Assembly: GCA_030533445.1 (NCBI GenBank)
Contig: CM060080.1
Location: forward strand, 8,419,717 to 8,483,716
Length of the DNA: 64,000 nt
Source of the DNA: Cyprinodon diabolis
Taxonomy: Eukaryota > Chordata > Actinopteri > Cyprinodontiformes > Cyprinodontidae
Reading direction: 5' to 3'
Shown: piece after piece, positions 1 to 11,879 of the stretch
Numbering within the stretch: position 1 is the first letter of the stretch
Layout: each line of letters begins with the position of its first letter
The notes under the pieces: generated by a model
Told to the model about the DNA's origin: nothing
Database searches by the model: none
The model's input: the letters and a program-made list of their open reading frames with translations, nothing else
Position numbers and translations under genes: made by a program

Positions 1-2727
1 GGCCCTGGCTTCGGCCCACAGTGAACATATGGCTCGTATTACAACAGCAGACTGGGTGGCAGAGGATCAGCAACAGAGAACGGCACCAAACTCGGAGCAG
101 AGCTGCTCATTATCAGGCAGAGATGCCTCCCATTTTACTAATGTCAGGATTTAAGAAGAAGAACGTCACAGGCCGGCCTTAAAGGCCCGTTTCTAGAAAA
201 AACACAAAACAAAGCAAGAAAAAGCTCCATTCTGAATCTAAGCAGACCTTTGTCATGTTGGAAGCTTCAGAGCTTTTCCCCTCTTCCTTTAATTGTGAAG
301 TTTTATCTGATCACACAGAGATGAACCCAGTTCACCATAAACCAGTTCACTGTTTAGACTTCAGCTCTTCAGACTTATTGTTGTGCTTCTTCCAGCCTGA
401 TCAACTCAGGGACAAACACACTAATACTCAGACGGATGCTCCAAAGGCAAACTGGATCCAAGTCTGTTTTTATTTTGTAAAAAAAAAAAATAAAAAGTCA
501 TATTTACAGACAGGCCTTTCCTCTGAAACATTCAGGACCAATATGTTGGATAGATTGGATCAAAGTTTCCTATTTAAGGCTATTTTTGACAACCAAGCTT
601 TAAATTATCCTTTGCAAAGTGGAGAAATTTAAAAGAAATTAAAATAATCAAAATACAATTAGAGTAATTACTCTCTGTAGAGAGCTTTCAGATGAATCGG
701 AGCCATAAAGAAACTGAATTGAATTATTTGATGACAAAGAAAAGATTTATGTTAAGTTATGAACCTGAGAAGAAATTTGACTAAATCATAAAGATAAGAT
801 CACAGATTCTGTGCTGAGACCGATGAGAATCAGTGTTTACTCACCATAAATAGTGAATGCAGAAACTCAAACAGTCTGCAGTGTAGGGCTTTACCTTTCA
901 TTATTTCTACTTTAACACTATTTCACAAAGTGTTGCAACACCGCCTGCATGACACTAAAGCTTTGTTCTGTATTTTACTGAGATGCCTGATGAAGTCTGC
1001 AGAACTTTACTCTAAGAAATCACGATTTTGATGCTAAAAAAAAAGATGTTAAAAAATATTTTATTATTAGTAGTAGTAGTATTGTTGTTGTCATTATTTA
1101 TTTTTGTGTCCTATGCGCCAATTCCTCCAAGTTCAAATTTTATTTGAATGCCTTATTACCAGATATATTAGTGGTAGCCTAATATTGTTATTATATTAAT
1201 AACTGTCATTGTTTTTATTTTTAATATGTTTTTTATTTTCATATTTTTCCTAATTATTGTTTTTATTATTTGATCTTTTTTGGAGCCTCTTCTCTGACAT
1301 CAGGCCCGCGGTTTGCGCGCTCCCGACGTGTCTGCCTCGGTTGGTGAGCGCTTAGTGTTGGGATAATTTGCGGATAATTCCTGGATGATTGGAGTCCTTT
1401 CTGCTGCTGGGCGGTGAGCGCGTGACGGACAGCCTGGGATCAAAGCTGAAGCGGCGGAGGTTAGGCCGACAGCGAGCCGCGCGCAGCGCCTCGATCTCCG
1501 GCTGCAGGCCCGGCGGGAAGCCGCGGCCTGTGGGACAAGTCACTAAATCTGTCCACGAATAACAGACTTTCTGTTTAACAACGGAAAATAACAACATGCG
1601 TGTTATATTTCAATCCGACATAAACGAATAAAATCTAAAAACTAATTTGAAATAAATGAACAGCGGTTTTTCGACCAACGTCCAAATGTTGACCTTTCAC
1701 CCCGCTGCTTCCTCTGCTGTTTATTATTAATCCTCCACCTTCCTCTGCTGGAGCTGCTCCATTAGATGGAACCTCATAAAGCTGAAGCTTCACCTTTGTT
1801 TGCAGAACATAAAGATGTTGGTTCAGTAAATTCTGATGGTTGATGAAACAGATGAACGGTTCCGGTCCAGTTGGGTTTCAGTGGCCCGGCGCCCAGCGCT
1901 GCGTCCTCCGGCTCCCAGCGTTGCGTCCTCCGACGCATCAATTCAATACTTATAGGTAGATTTCATCTCTTTCTGTTTCTTCTCCTGCAGAGGTTCGGTT
2001 CCTCCAGTTTGGACCTTAGGAACCGCCGCTGATGGCAGCAGGAAGGCTGGCCTCATTACCTGCTTGTTGTCAAGGAAACGGACTCACCTCCATCATGTTT
2101 TAGGACCTGATCAAAAGTCCATTCCTTTCTCTTTTTAAATATGAGCAACAAAACAGGAAGTTTATTTAGGTGGAATTTAACTCTTTATTTTATTAATATG
2201 AAATAAAGCCCATCTATTAAAATAAATGAAGTTCACTTTACTCCATAGATAATTCATAATTACATCCCAGTTTGACCTCTGTTATTAAAGCCCTGAATAT
2301 TATTGATTAATGAGAATTTTTGTAGTGAAACCCTTTTCTATAATCCTGTCACTGATGTGGACTATTTTTTTTTTTTTTTTGGATTCTGTGGTTGGATTAT
2401 TTAAAAATGTTCTAATAATAACAGAAATCCTTTACAGCTTCTAGTGGACAAATGGGTCCGATTCATTCAGAATCAACAAGGTTTAAAACTTAAAAACCAG
2501 CTGATTATGAGGCTGAACCGTAAAATGTTGTTTTCCAGGGAAAATAACTGGATATGAAGAGAAGCTTTTTGGCTAAATCCCTGAACCCATCTGGATTAAA
2601 ATGATAAGATGATAGTTTATTAGCTAAGAATTTAGCAGCATTAGTATTCATGTTTTCTTTTTAAAACTAATTTATACAAAATTAATCCGTTTTCTTATTA
2701 ATCAGCTTTAAATGGCACAAAATCAGG
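1..2727. other. Intergenic DNA 3' of foxa1
   Basis: No recognisable protein-coding gene was found. The stretch is AT-rich with short A/T runs and a few ATT/AGT trinucleotide tracts near 1040-1090. The one feature that stands out is the CpG-rich island at about 1300-1540, listed separately. In human the neighbour on this side of FOXA1 is MIPOL1, but I recognise no mipol1 exon here. Confidence 0.5.
1300..1540. other. CpG-rich island, possible exon or promoter
   Basis: A sharply bounded GC- and CpG-rich block stands out from AT-rich surroundings on both sides, with many CGCG/GCGC motifs. On the minus strand an 81-codon open frame runs through it (1352-1597). The block also begins after a good minus-strand splice-acceptor-like TGTCCCACAG at about 1527-1536. 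The predicted peptide has a low-complexity Arg/Pro/Ser-rich composition and matches no family I recognise. It could be a CpG-island promoter, an enhancer or an unrecognised exon. The sequence alone does not decide between these. Confidence 0.4.
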
Positions 2728-4638
2728 TTTATTGACACCTTTAAAGGGACCCTTAATCATCAGCCAACAGCAAATGTTTCTTGTATTTGTTGGTTTTATT
2801 TGAAAATGACTGAATAAGTTAATAACAAGCATGCAGAGTCCAAAACCCAACAAAGACCAAAAGCACAACTGGGAGGGGGGGTCATAAACCAAACCTAAAG
2901 GAAAGTAGAACTGCCCTCATGCACATGGGAACATTTAGGCTCAAACAGGAAGTGATGCAATCAGAAAACATCGACCCAGGATCAAAGGTATCATCAGATC
3001 TGAGAGGCGGTTCTGTTTGAAATAAAAAGCTCTGCAGCAGAACCTCAGAACCGGGCTGTCTGCTCTCCTCTGAAGTGAGTTTCATTCACATCAAGCCTCC
3101 GAAGGATAACTGAGACCCGGTTGTGGCTCTGCTCTGTGGTCCAGTGTCAGAGTGGACCAGAAAAACCAGTCAGACCAGCAAACACTGAGCGGACCTGATG
3201 GGCTGGGAGGAAGTTCTGCCTCCACAAATGCAGCGTGAGCACAGACGGCCATGTTGGATTAGTCTCCCAGTTTTGGGTCAGAGAGAAAAAAAAATGTTTT
3301 GATTAAAAACCGACCTGGAAGCAGAGACTTTGCTTCTGCGCTGACGACATGGAGATGAATAAATGAGAAGGAGTTGAAGCAGAAAAACACAAACATCCTG
3401 TCATCTATTTAACACATGGCTGCTGTCTAACTAGAGATGACCTTCATTAGCTAAAGGGAGATATTTACACTGTCTGAGTTTTCCCAGGATAAACGGTTCT
3501 GATCCGTTTCTTTCATGGGAATGAGATTAATAAAGAAACTAATTATCGCCTCAATCTGATGATCAAAGACGGGATTTCTCACTGTCCAGTTCCCGATTGT
3601 TCCTCCTCATCCTTTAAACTTTCTATTTTTACACAAACCGACCGCTTTAATAAAACCCCATTCATGTGTTTCTCAGGCTGAGGGCCTTGACCCCCCAGGA
3701 GGTCAATGGGGATGGAAAGGGGGGCGTGGGAGAAATAAATCCTCATCACTTCTACAGAGAAATATGGTTTCTGATCCTGGTTTTGGGTGCGCTGTGTAAA
3801 CACCCCATACAATAGACACATTAGCATCTGCAGGTGACCTCTGGCCTCAGACTGGATGAGGAGCACTGATGTGTCGGGGATCTGGCTCTAAAGATTTCTG
3901 AGCATCTTTAGAAAGATGCTTCTCAGCAGCTTCCCCTTTTGGTTCTTAAAAAGGAGCTTTGCATGATGACGCACCACCAGCATGTTGCTGAACAGGAGCT
4001 GAGTTTCCACCTTTCTGCATGGCAGGTTGTTAGACAGAACCGTTGAAGACCCTGTGGGACTGGATGTGATGGAACTAAACTCAGAAACGCTAAAACAAAA
4101 TCAGGAATCCATGTTTGGATATTATGCATTTGGTGTAGTGATGGAATTTGATCGGCGATTATAACCACAAGATCTCTGGGTTTTTAACATTGTGTTTTCT
4201 CTGCTGCACAGAGGTTCTGATCCAATCACTACATCTGTCACCATCAACACTGAACTGTTTCATCATGGGGGGGGGGGGCGGGGGGGGGGGCTTTGAGTTA
4301 AACAAAGAGAACCTTTCCTAAGGAGAAACCTACATTTGCGTTCATGTAGAAATCCCCATCAAATATCAACACCTTGGTTTGCTTTCCCCAAATTACAACC
4401 AAGACATTAGAACGCTGACATCTAACGGGGTGATAGTCTGACTGGCGAGATCCTGCATTGATGTTTTTTTCTGATTCTGGCTCAGTACCAAAGGAGGCCA
4501 GAGCTGGGGACGGTTTGAACCGAGGCCGTGGGCGTTTGGTCACAGTGAGGGAGTTCAGTTCAGCTCCCTTTAGACCAGAGGTCCAGCACAGCTGCATGCA
4601 GAAGGTCCAAACTCCACACAGGGGGGTACATGCAGCAG
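2728..4638 (-). other. foxa1: Probable foxa1 3' UTR and flank
   Basis: No other gene was found between the foxa1 stop codon and this point. The first AATAAA polyadenylation hexamers downstream of the stop, read on the minus strand, are at 2728-2733 and 2795-2800. This would give a 3' UTR of about 1.8-1.9 kb, in the range usual for FOXA1. A long G tract interrupted by one C lies at about 4267-4290. Assignment as UTR is an inference from the hexamer positions. Confidence 0.4.
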
Positions 4639-6587
4639 CTAGGAGGAGCTGTTAAGGAGCGGTCTGGGATACATCCCCTGGTAGTAGGAGGCCTCCAGAG
4701 GCTCCATGGTCCTCCCTCCAAGACCAGAGGCCCCCCCACCGTTGTAGGAGGAGTACTGCAGCGCCTCGTAGGCCTTCAGGTCCAGTTTGTGCTGCTGCTC
4801 TGAGGACGACATTAAGTTGTTGATGGAAAACGGGTGGTTAAAGGAGTAGTGGGGGTCTCCTTTGATATGCAGAGCAGTTTCATGACCCATGGAGTGGGGG
4901 GGCAATGTCAGGGATGACAGTAAATGAGAACCAGAGACCTTCAGGTCTGACACCCCGCCAACTCCTTCCCTCAGGTCCAAGCCGGCGGGGGAGACCGTCT
5001 GGCTGGAGGAGGGTCCAGAGGAGTCCAGAAGTCCGGCGGCTTTGGAGGAGTTTTCAGCGGGAGAGGTGCACCGGCCCCCGCCTGCCCCCATGTGCTCCTT
5101 CCTCCCATCCGCTTTCCCAGGACCTTTTTTCTCACACTTAAACCTCTTCTGGCGCCGCAGGTAGCAGCCGTTCTCAAACATGTTCCCAGAATCTGGGTGC
5201 AGGGTCCAGTAGGAACCTTTGCCCGGTTTGTCAGGCGAGCGGGAGACCTTGACGAAGCAGTCATTGAAGGACAGCGAGTGGCGGATGGAGTTCTGCCAGC
5301 GTTGCTGGTTCTGTCGGTAGTACGGGAACAGGTCCATGATCCACTGGTAGATCTCACTCAGCGTCAGCATCTTACTGGGCGCTTGCTGGATCGCCATGGT
5401 GATGAGTGAGATGTAGGAGTAGGGGGGCTTAGCGTGCGGGTAGCTCCGTCTGAACGTCTTGTTGTCTCGGCTTCGGTTCAGTCCGCCGCTGCCGTACGCC
5501 ATGCCGGAGCCCAGGTTTGGACTCATGCCTCCGTATGGGTTCAGACCCAAAGAAGCCTGCTGGGCCGAAACCGAGTTCATGCTGGACGGGCTCAGCGCCC
5601 CGCCCATGGAGGCCATCCCCCCTCCGAGGCCGGACATGGGCGCCGGAGCAGAGCCCCCCATCCCTCCTACAGGGGAGGGACTGAGACCCGTACCGCTGTA
5701 GGACATGTTGAAGGAGCCCGATGTAGTCCCGCTGCTCGACATGTAGCCAGACATGGACGTCATTCCCAGACCAGAACCCATCCCGGTACCTGGCATTGGA
5801 GAGTACACCTGCAGGGGTACAGACACAGAGGAGGTCAGCTTTGACTGGAGGGGTTCTACAGAACCGGACCGGACCTGCTGCCTCTGTAGAATCACTGCAA
5901 ACAGCTCAGTTTGAAACATGCCTCAGATTATCCAGACCCATTTCTGCAAAGTTACCCTGAATGAGCAGAAGACAGTCTGATTTACAGAAATTAACTCAAT
6001 AAAAATCATCTCCAACATAAACCTGATCACAGCAGCTTCTCCCCCAAAGCATGCATGTCAGCTCTAAGGTCCCCCCGACCCGGGTGTTACCCGGACCGGG
6101 CTGAAGGAACAGCAGGACTAAATGTGGAGGAGAAGACAGACGGTTTTATTGAATTTCTAAGCAGAAATCTGATCTTAGTTGTGGATTGGAAGCAGAAATA
6201 TTCCAGTTTTTAGGATCAATTTTTTTTTATTTCCTCTCTTTCTGTCAGATCTTAATCTGATCTGATGAATGGAAACATTTGTTCAAATTATTCATGTTTC
6301 CTGTTAGAAATATATTTAAATGTAAAGTCAGAGATAAAATAATTGCTCAAAATGTGACTGATTAAACACGTTTATTTAAAACTGAATTTAAAAAACAGTT
6401 TTATAGTAAATTGTTGTTTTTAATTATTTTTAAAACAAAGACTTAATCAGTAAACATTTACTATTGGCCTGTTAAAGAGTCTGGAAATCTTTAGAATGCT
6501 AAAAATAATTATTCAATAGTTAATAACAAATTAGAAATACTGCATTTTTTCGTTTTATTTAGGTATCAAATCTACAATTTATGATTA

Positions 6588-6669
<82 letters not shown>

Positions 6670-7262
6670 TTTTTACAACGAACCTTACATTTTCTTTGAA
6701 CACTGAGAACAAATAACATGACCTTTGTTGAGCTCTAATTTCACCAAAAATAATTACTTCAATTAATAAAGATAAACCATAAAAAATTGCTTTTATTTTA
6801 ACTGAACATTGTTTATTATTTTTTTTATTGATCTTATAACAAGAACCTCTACCATTTTTTTAAAAAGAGACGCGCTTTGCTGAAAAAATAAAACAAGGTT
6901 TTATTTCAATATTATAGTTAATTAGTTTAAAAAAAGTAAATTAAGACCGGATTAAATTCTCGCTCTTTCGCTTCTTATTTTCCCTTTTAAACAAAAAGCT
7001 TCTAATAAACTGACTTTATTGTGTTTTTATCTAAACACTTAATCTAATCCCGATTGTATAAATTGAATCTTTTTATTTCTGTCTTAATTTGCAGATTAAA
7101 TCTGCTTCTGGATTTTTACAGGAGATTTTTTTCACTGATCTGTAATAAAAATGTGCGGCTCTATGTGCGGCGTTTGGCGCGCGGACGGTGACCCACCTCC
7201 TCGCTGTAGTATCCGCTCCAGTCCGGAGCTTCGTGGCCTTCCATCTTCACCGTGCCCAGCAT
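4639..7262 (-). CDS. foxa1: Forkhead box protein A1 (FoxA1/HNF3-alpha)
   Basis: This is a forkhead pioneer transcription factor that binds DNA in closed chromatin and acts in endoderm and epithelial development, in the nucleus. There are two coding exons: 7262-7197 (22 codons, starting [11 protein letters not shown], the conserved FoxA N-terminus) and 5808-4639 (389 codons plus stop). They join in phase 0 across a GTGGGT donor and a CCCCTGCAG acceptor, giving 411 aa. The Ser/Gly/Met-rich transactivation region covers about residues 23-140. The winged-helix domain starts at [12 protein letters not shown] (about 147) and runs to the basic KRFKCEKK segment (about 240), with the intact recognition-helix motif [15 protein letters not shown]. 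The C-terminal FoxA blocks are present: [15 protein letters not shown] (about 340) and the terminal [12 protein letters not shown]. An open frame extends past the acceptor to 5919, but it is intron sequence. FoxA1 rather than FoxA2 is supported by the C-terminal blocks and by clec14a-sec23a synteny. Confidence 0.96.
6589..6661. repeat. (AT)n microsatellite in foxa1 intron 1
   Basis: About 72 bp of uninterrupted AT dinucleotides is followed directly by a T tract. It lies in the single foxa1 coding intron (5809-7196), which is otherwise AT-rich and holds nothing else recognisable. Confidence 0.95.
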
Positions 7263-7450
7263 GACGGCAGCCGGAACACCGACCCTGCTGCTCCCGCTCC
7301 GGGTCCACCTGTCTGTCAGCCTCCGCTCCGGACGGAGGCGCCGAGTCGAGCCAAGCGGAGCGAAGTGAGGAGTAGAGAGGAGGAGGAGGAGGAGGTGACC
7401 TGCGCTCTCATGTGTTCCTCCTTCTCCTATAGGTTCAGCCTCCATCACCT
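7263..7450 (-). promoter_or_regulatory. foxa1: GC-rich foxa1 5' UTR/promoter-proximal region
   Basis: Immediately upstream of the foxa1 start codon the sequence is CpG-rich with a purine tract of repeated GAG triplets at about 7374-7395, set in AT-rich DNA on both sides. This is what a vertebrate CpG-island promoter and 5' UTR would look like. No TATA box or start site can be assigned with confidence. Confidence 0.45.
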
Positions 7451-7462
7451 CCCTCCTCTCTA

Positions 7463-10400
7463 ACTTCTCTCTCCTTCATTCGCTGATCCTCTGGCTGGAT
7501 AATGATGTTTAATCTGGAAAGTTTAATGATCAGAATTTCTTTATAAATAAAACTTCCCAGTGACCCCAAAGAATCTGCTGTGGTTTTATTCCAGCATGTT
7601 TGAAATGTCAACCCATGTCCATAATCCCAGGTTTCCACAGTTATTTATTGGTCATTCAGATCCGTTCCTTTAGGATTAAAACTGGAAACACATTAGACAA
7701 ATAATCCAGTTTTTTTTTTTTTTGGAACAATCTTTGTTCAGATATTGATTGGGAACAAACAATAATTTAAGGGAAGAGTCCCTTAAAAGTATGCAAGCTG
7801 TTTTCCTGTTAATTCAGTATGGAATAAATATTTTCCAAATATTAATCCTCATTTTTTTTTGTCACATCAAACTAGAAACATTAACCCACCTTTTTTATGG
7901 AATTCTCTTTCAGCCAAATCTTTGGTGTGACTTTTTTATTTTCTTTAGTCCGAATGATTCCTTTTAATGTTAAACATGTTTCCTTTGGTATTTCCAATAA
8001 CATGTCTGTGAAAGAATATCTGATGAACTTTCTGGCTAAAATTAAACCCAGCCTGACAGTTTTTAAAGCAGATATTTCTTGATGTTCAAAACCCTGACTG
8101 ATGCAGCTCAGTGGTAAACTGTTTTGATTTTCTCTCTTTTTTGTGTGTGGATTTGTTCTCCCAGCACCTGGAGCATACGACTGTTTGCAGTTCTTTATTC
8201 TGCATCTCTAGATAAAGTTCATTAAAAAAGATCCTCTCTTTGGACTCATGGCTGAGGTACCGGTCCGGTTCTGCAGCAGAGAATGATTCAGCCTCAAATA
8301 ATAAAAACAAACATAATTTATCAGGAAAAACCTGCTGATCTCTGTTGAAACCTTATCACTTTTAAAAGGTTCAAAATCTTAAAAAAAAAAACAAATAATA
8401 ATTTCACTTACTGAGGCTAATTTTTCTATAAATGTTTCAGTTTAATCTAATTCATTCAGGAAACAGTCATTTATTTGCCCTCAATTCTATTATTATTATC
8501 ATTATTATTATACTTTTGTGACTTTATATGTAAAGGATGTTTAGAACAAATAAAGCAGAAGTTAATAAAACTGTGGTTTGATTAATTTAAATGATCCAGT
8601 CGGCTGTCTGATTGATTTAGTCTTTTATTTTCTTTGTTATTGATTTAATTTTTGGACTTAAAAATTTCTGTGGTTTGCTGCTTAGAAGCGGTCCAAGGAG
8701 TAGAATATTATTTGGGGCCCATCCTCTGGGCCCCTCTGTCCTTCTGTTTATGCTGTCCAAGGATTGAAGTAATGAAGAATCTGCTTTGATGCAAATTTGA
8801 TGGACTAATAATTTATGAAAAATTAAATAAGATATTAAAATAAATAAGTGGAGGATAGAGACTAAAACATCCATTTTTGAAAGAAGGATCCACTCAGAGC
8901 AGAAATTTAGCCTAAATTGTATAAAACAACTTTAGATTTTTACATCTTTAAGCATTTAAAATGAGAAACCTTTATCTCCTCCTTTTGGAACTGCTTTTCC
9001 CAAAATTCAATATATTTTTAATTACATGTTTTTGCATTTTATAATGCCTGAAAATGTCTTTCAAGATTAAAATCTTGTTTATTTAAACTCAGGATTTATT
9101 TGTTACATCAATAAATTAATGGAAAAATAATCACTAGATTAAAATATGACTTAAATAATGGAGATTATTTCTGATCTGTTCTGACATCATTTCACCAGCT
9201 TTGACAAAGGAAGCAAAATTTATTAAAATGAAGATTATTACTGGATCGTTGGTTTATATTAATGTGCAGGGGCCCCTTAAGAGGAGCAAGGTTTGCTTAT
9301 AGTGCGGGCTGGCTCCTGTTGGAGTCGGACGAAGAACCTGAACATTCAGCTGGATCCATATTGAAATATCTGAGATTTAAAAACTCTGACTTTTCTTCAG
9401 TCAAAAGGTCATTTAGTTAAAAAATTAAGTGGATAAAATAAATAATGAGAATTTCCTTCCTGATCAAACAGAGAAAATAATTAACTTTATCGATTAATTC
9501 TAACAGACAGACGTGAGGCTGTGGAGATGCCTGCTAACGGGAAGAACTGCACTTACTGGATCATTGCAAACTATTTAAAGAAGCAAAACTCTGATCCATG
9601 TTAAATAGATCACTGCTCAGGGGCCCCACACCAGCAGGGGCCCTTAGAGGACTTGATAAAAGTTCCCATTTAAAGGAATATTTATATATTTATATATCAT
9701 AAACTGACATTTTAAAGATTGCTGACAAAATAAAACTTGCGCTTCTTTAGGACTTTGCTGAGCTTCTGTTGACTGAGCAGCCGGACCAAAAGGCTCAGAG
9801 ACAAACGGATTCAGAGTTTAGTTTATCATGCGGTTAATCGAAGGACTTTACAGCTGTTCACTGGGGACTAAAACATGGATTAAACACACAACAGGGAAAT
9901 AGTTTGCTTAAACTGAGACGTGAGGAACCCTGAAGTAAACAGTGTCTTCACTGCAGGTGGACCCCCCAGAACCACTCTTGGTTGGGGCCTCTTGCAACCT
10001 TGGGTCGGCCTTGTAGATCAGAGTCTCTGTCAGCTTCTATAGTACGAATAATCACGGCTTTCTCTGCTGGGAGAACGGGTCCAGAGATGATGATGATGAT
10101 GATCTGCTGCGCTTGCTGTCGGTTCCAGTCCAGTGATTTTAGAGGCTGTTAGTGAGGAAGTTACAGAACAGAACCACTCACTGTTCACCATTATCTCACT
10201 GGATTAACTGGATGAGCTGGGGGCTTAGAGGACGCTTGAACCAAAACACAGAGAGGGGGGTAAAGAGGACAAGCAGGAGAGGAGAACAAAGGCTGGATGG
10301 AGAAGTAGGGTTCCCTTTTCCGTTTAAACGCCCTCAGGCTGTACGTCCAACAGCCGCCTGATTGTTGACTTGATCAGCTTCAATCAACCAGATGATTTTA

Positions 10401-10951
10401 ATCAAATTTTTTTATCTCCTCTAAACAGAGATGAAATTATTAAACCTGTCCGCCCACATGTGGCCCTGATTTCAACACTGGCATCAGTTTGTAATGTCAA
10501 GACCCGACCCGGAAGCAGTGACGACACCACGGTGTGGAGGTGGATCTGGCTCCCGGTTCTTTCACTGGAATTTGTTGGGGTTTCGGTGTGACTCACACGA
10601 GTGTAAATTGCGCATCCTGTCAAATGAAAGACCTCTTAGTGCTCATTATCGTGTTACTGCGGAGACTGACTCACCTGGCTGTCACCTGGCCCCAGCCTCC
10701 GCTCAGACTGCCAGACTCCAGTCCTGACGCCGGCATGCAGGGAGCAGGAACCGGGCTCTCCTGCCTCGTCCAGGTTCTGTCTGAGTATTGGACCCCGAGC
10801 AGAACCTGTTTCATGTTCTACCCATAAATACTAAAACAAGGTTGTTCTGTTGGGACTGTTGGTGCTGCGAAGGTATGGGTTTGGCTCTGAACAACATGTC
10901 TCTGTCAGAGGATGACACTGTGTATTAGTTCAGGCTAGGTCAGAGGTTACC

Positions 10952-10954
<3 letters not shown>
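7463..10954. other. Intergenic DNA upstream of foxa1
   Basis: AT-rich sequence without a recognisable exon. All open frames are short and lack family resemblance or splice support. A short ATG/GAT triplet run occurs at about 10087-10103. Distal foxa1 regulatory elements could lie here, but none is identifiable by eye. Confidence 0.5.

Positions 10955-11018
<64 letters not shown>
10955..11018. repeat. (TG)n microsatellite
   Basis: Thirty-two uninterrupted TG dinucleotides in intergenic DNA. Confidence 0.97.
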
Positions 11019-11020
<2 letters not shown>

Positions 11021-11879
11021 CTGCTCACCTGCAGATGACTTCTACCTGTTTCCGAAACAACAAAGGTGAATGTGTATCAGCCTGTTATTAAAGTCATGTT
11101 GAGAGCTTTGTTGCTCTGCTGAACTTTTCACCTCTGCCTTATCTCTACAATCTCTCACACATACAGACACACTACTAACTTGTCTCACTATCTTTGTGGT
11201 GCCTTTCCATTGACTTACATTCATTTCTACAGCATAACTGGGAACCTCATCCTAAGCTTAACCATTATGGGTTCAAACCTGAACCTAACCCCGACCTAAA
11301 CTCATTTCACACCTTTGTCCTATATTCCTCTCATGGGGTCCCGGCATCAGGCCCCACATAGAGCAGTTGGTCCCCATATGGAGCTATTATTCCAGAACAT
11401 GAGCCCCACAATGTATTAAAAACAAGAACACACACAAACACACAATGTTGACTGTAAATATGACGCACAGATTAACCGTGCCAGGCCCTACTAATGAACT
11501 AGTAATAGATTTAGTTTGGTTTGTTTCTTTCTGGCACAGTCCAGTTCAGATGCATTTGATTTACTAATTAACAGTTATCATGTTACCATGCTCAGACCAT
11601 TCTCAGCACGCTTTCAAAAGGTTAGTGTAAATGGGGCTTATGGTTAGAAATGGAGGTTTACCACATTAGGACCAGCCTTGGTCCCCATTGGGCCTGTTGG
11701 TCCTCAGAAGGTTGGTAAATATAGTGAAAGTACACAAAGTCTCATCTTGTTGTATATATATATCGCGAGAACTATTATAGACCTACACACATTTATTTAC
11801 AGTACCTTTCCTCCTTTTCTATGCTACAAATCTGACAATAAACCCAAATCTTACTATAACCGATTAATACACTATTAAC

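Noticed and set aside
4905..5844. Several plus-strand and alternate-frame open frames in the foxa1 exon
   Set aside because: Shadows of the GC-rich foxa1 exon. Only the minus-strand frame with the forkhead domain has family support.
5809..5919. 37-codon N-terminal extension of the large foxa1 frame
   Set aside because: It precedes a clean CTGCAG acceptor, and the conserved N-terminus [11 protein letters not shown] is encoded in the upstream exon with a phase-0 junction.
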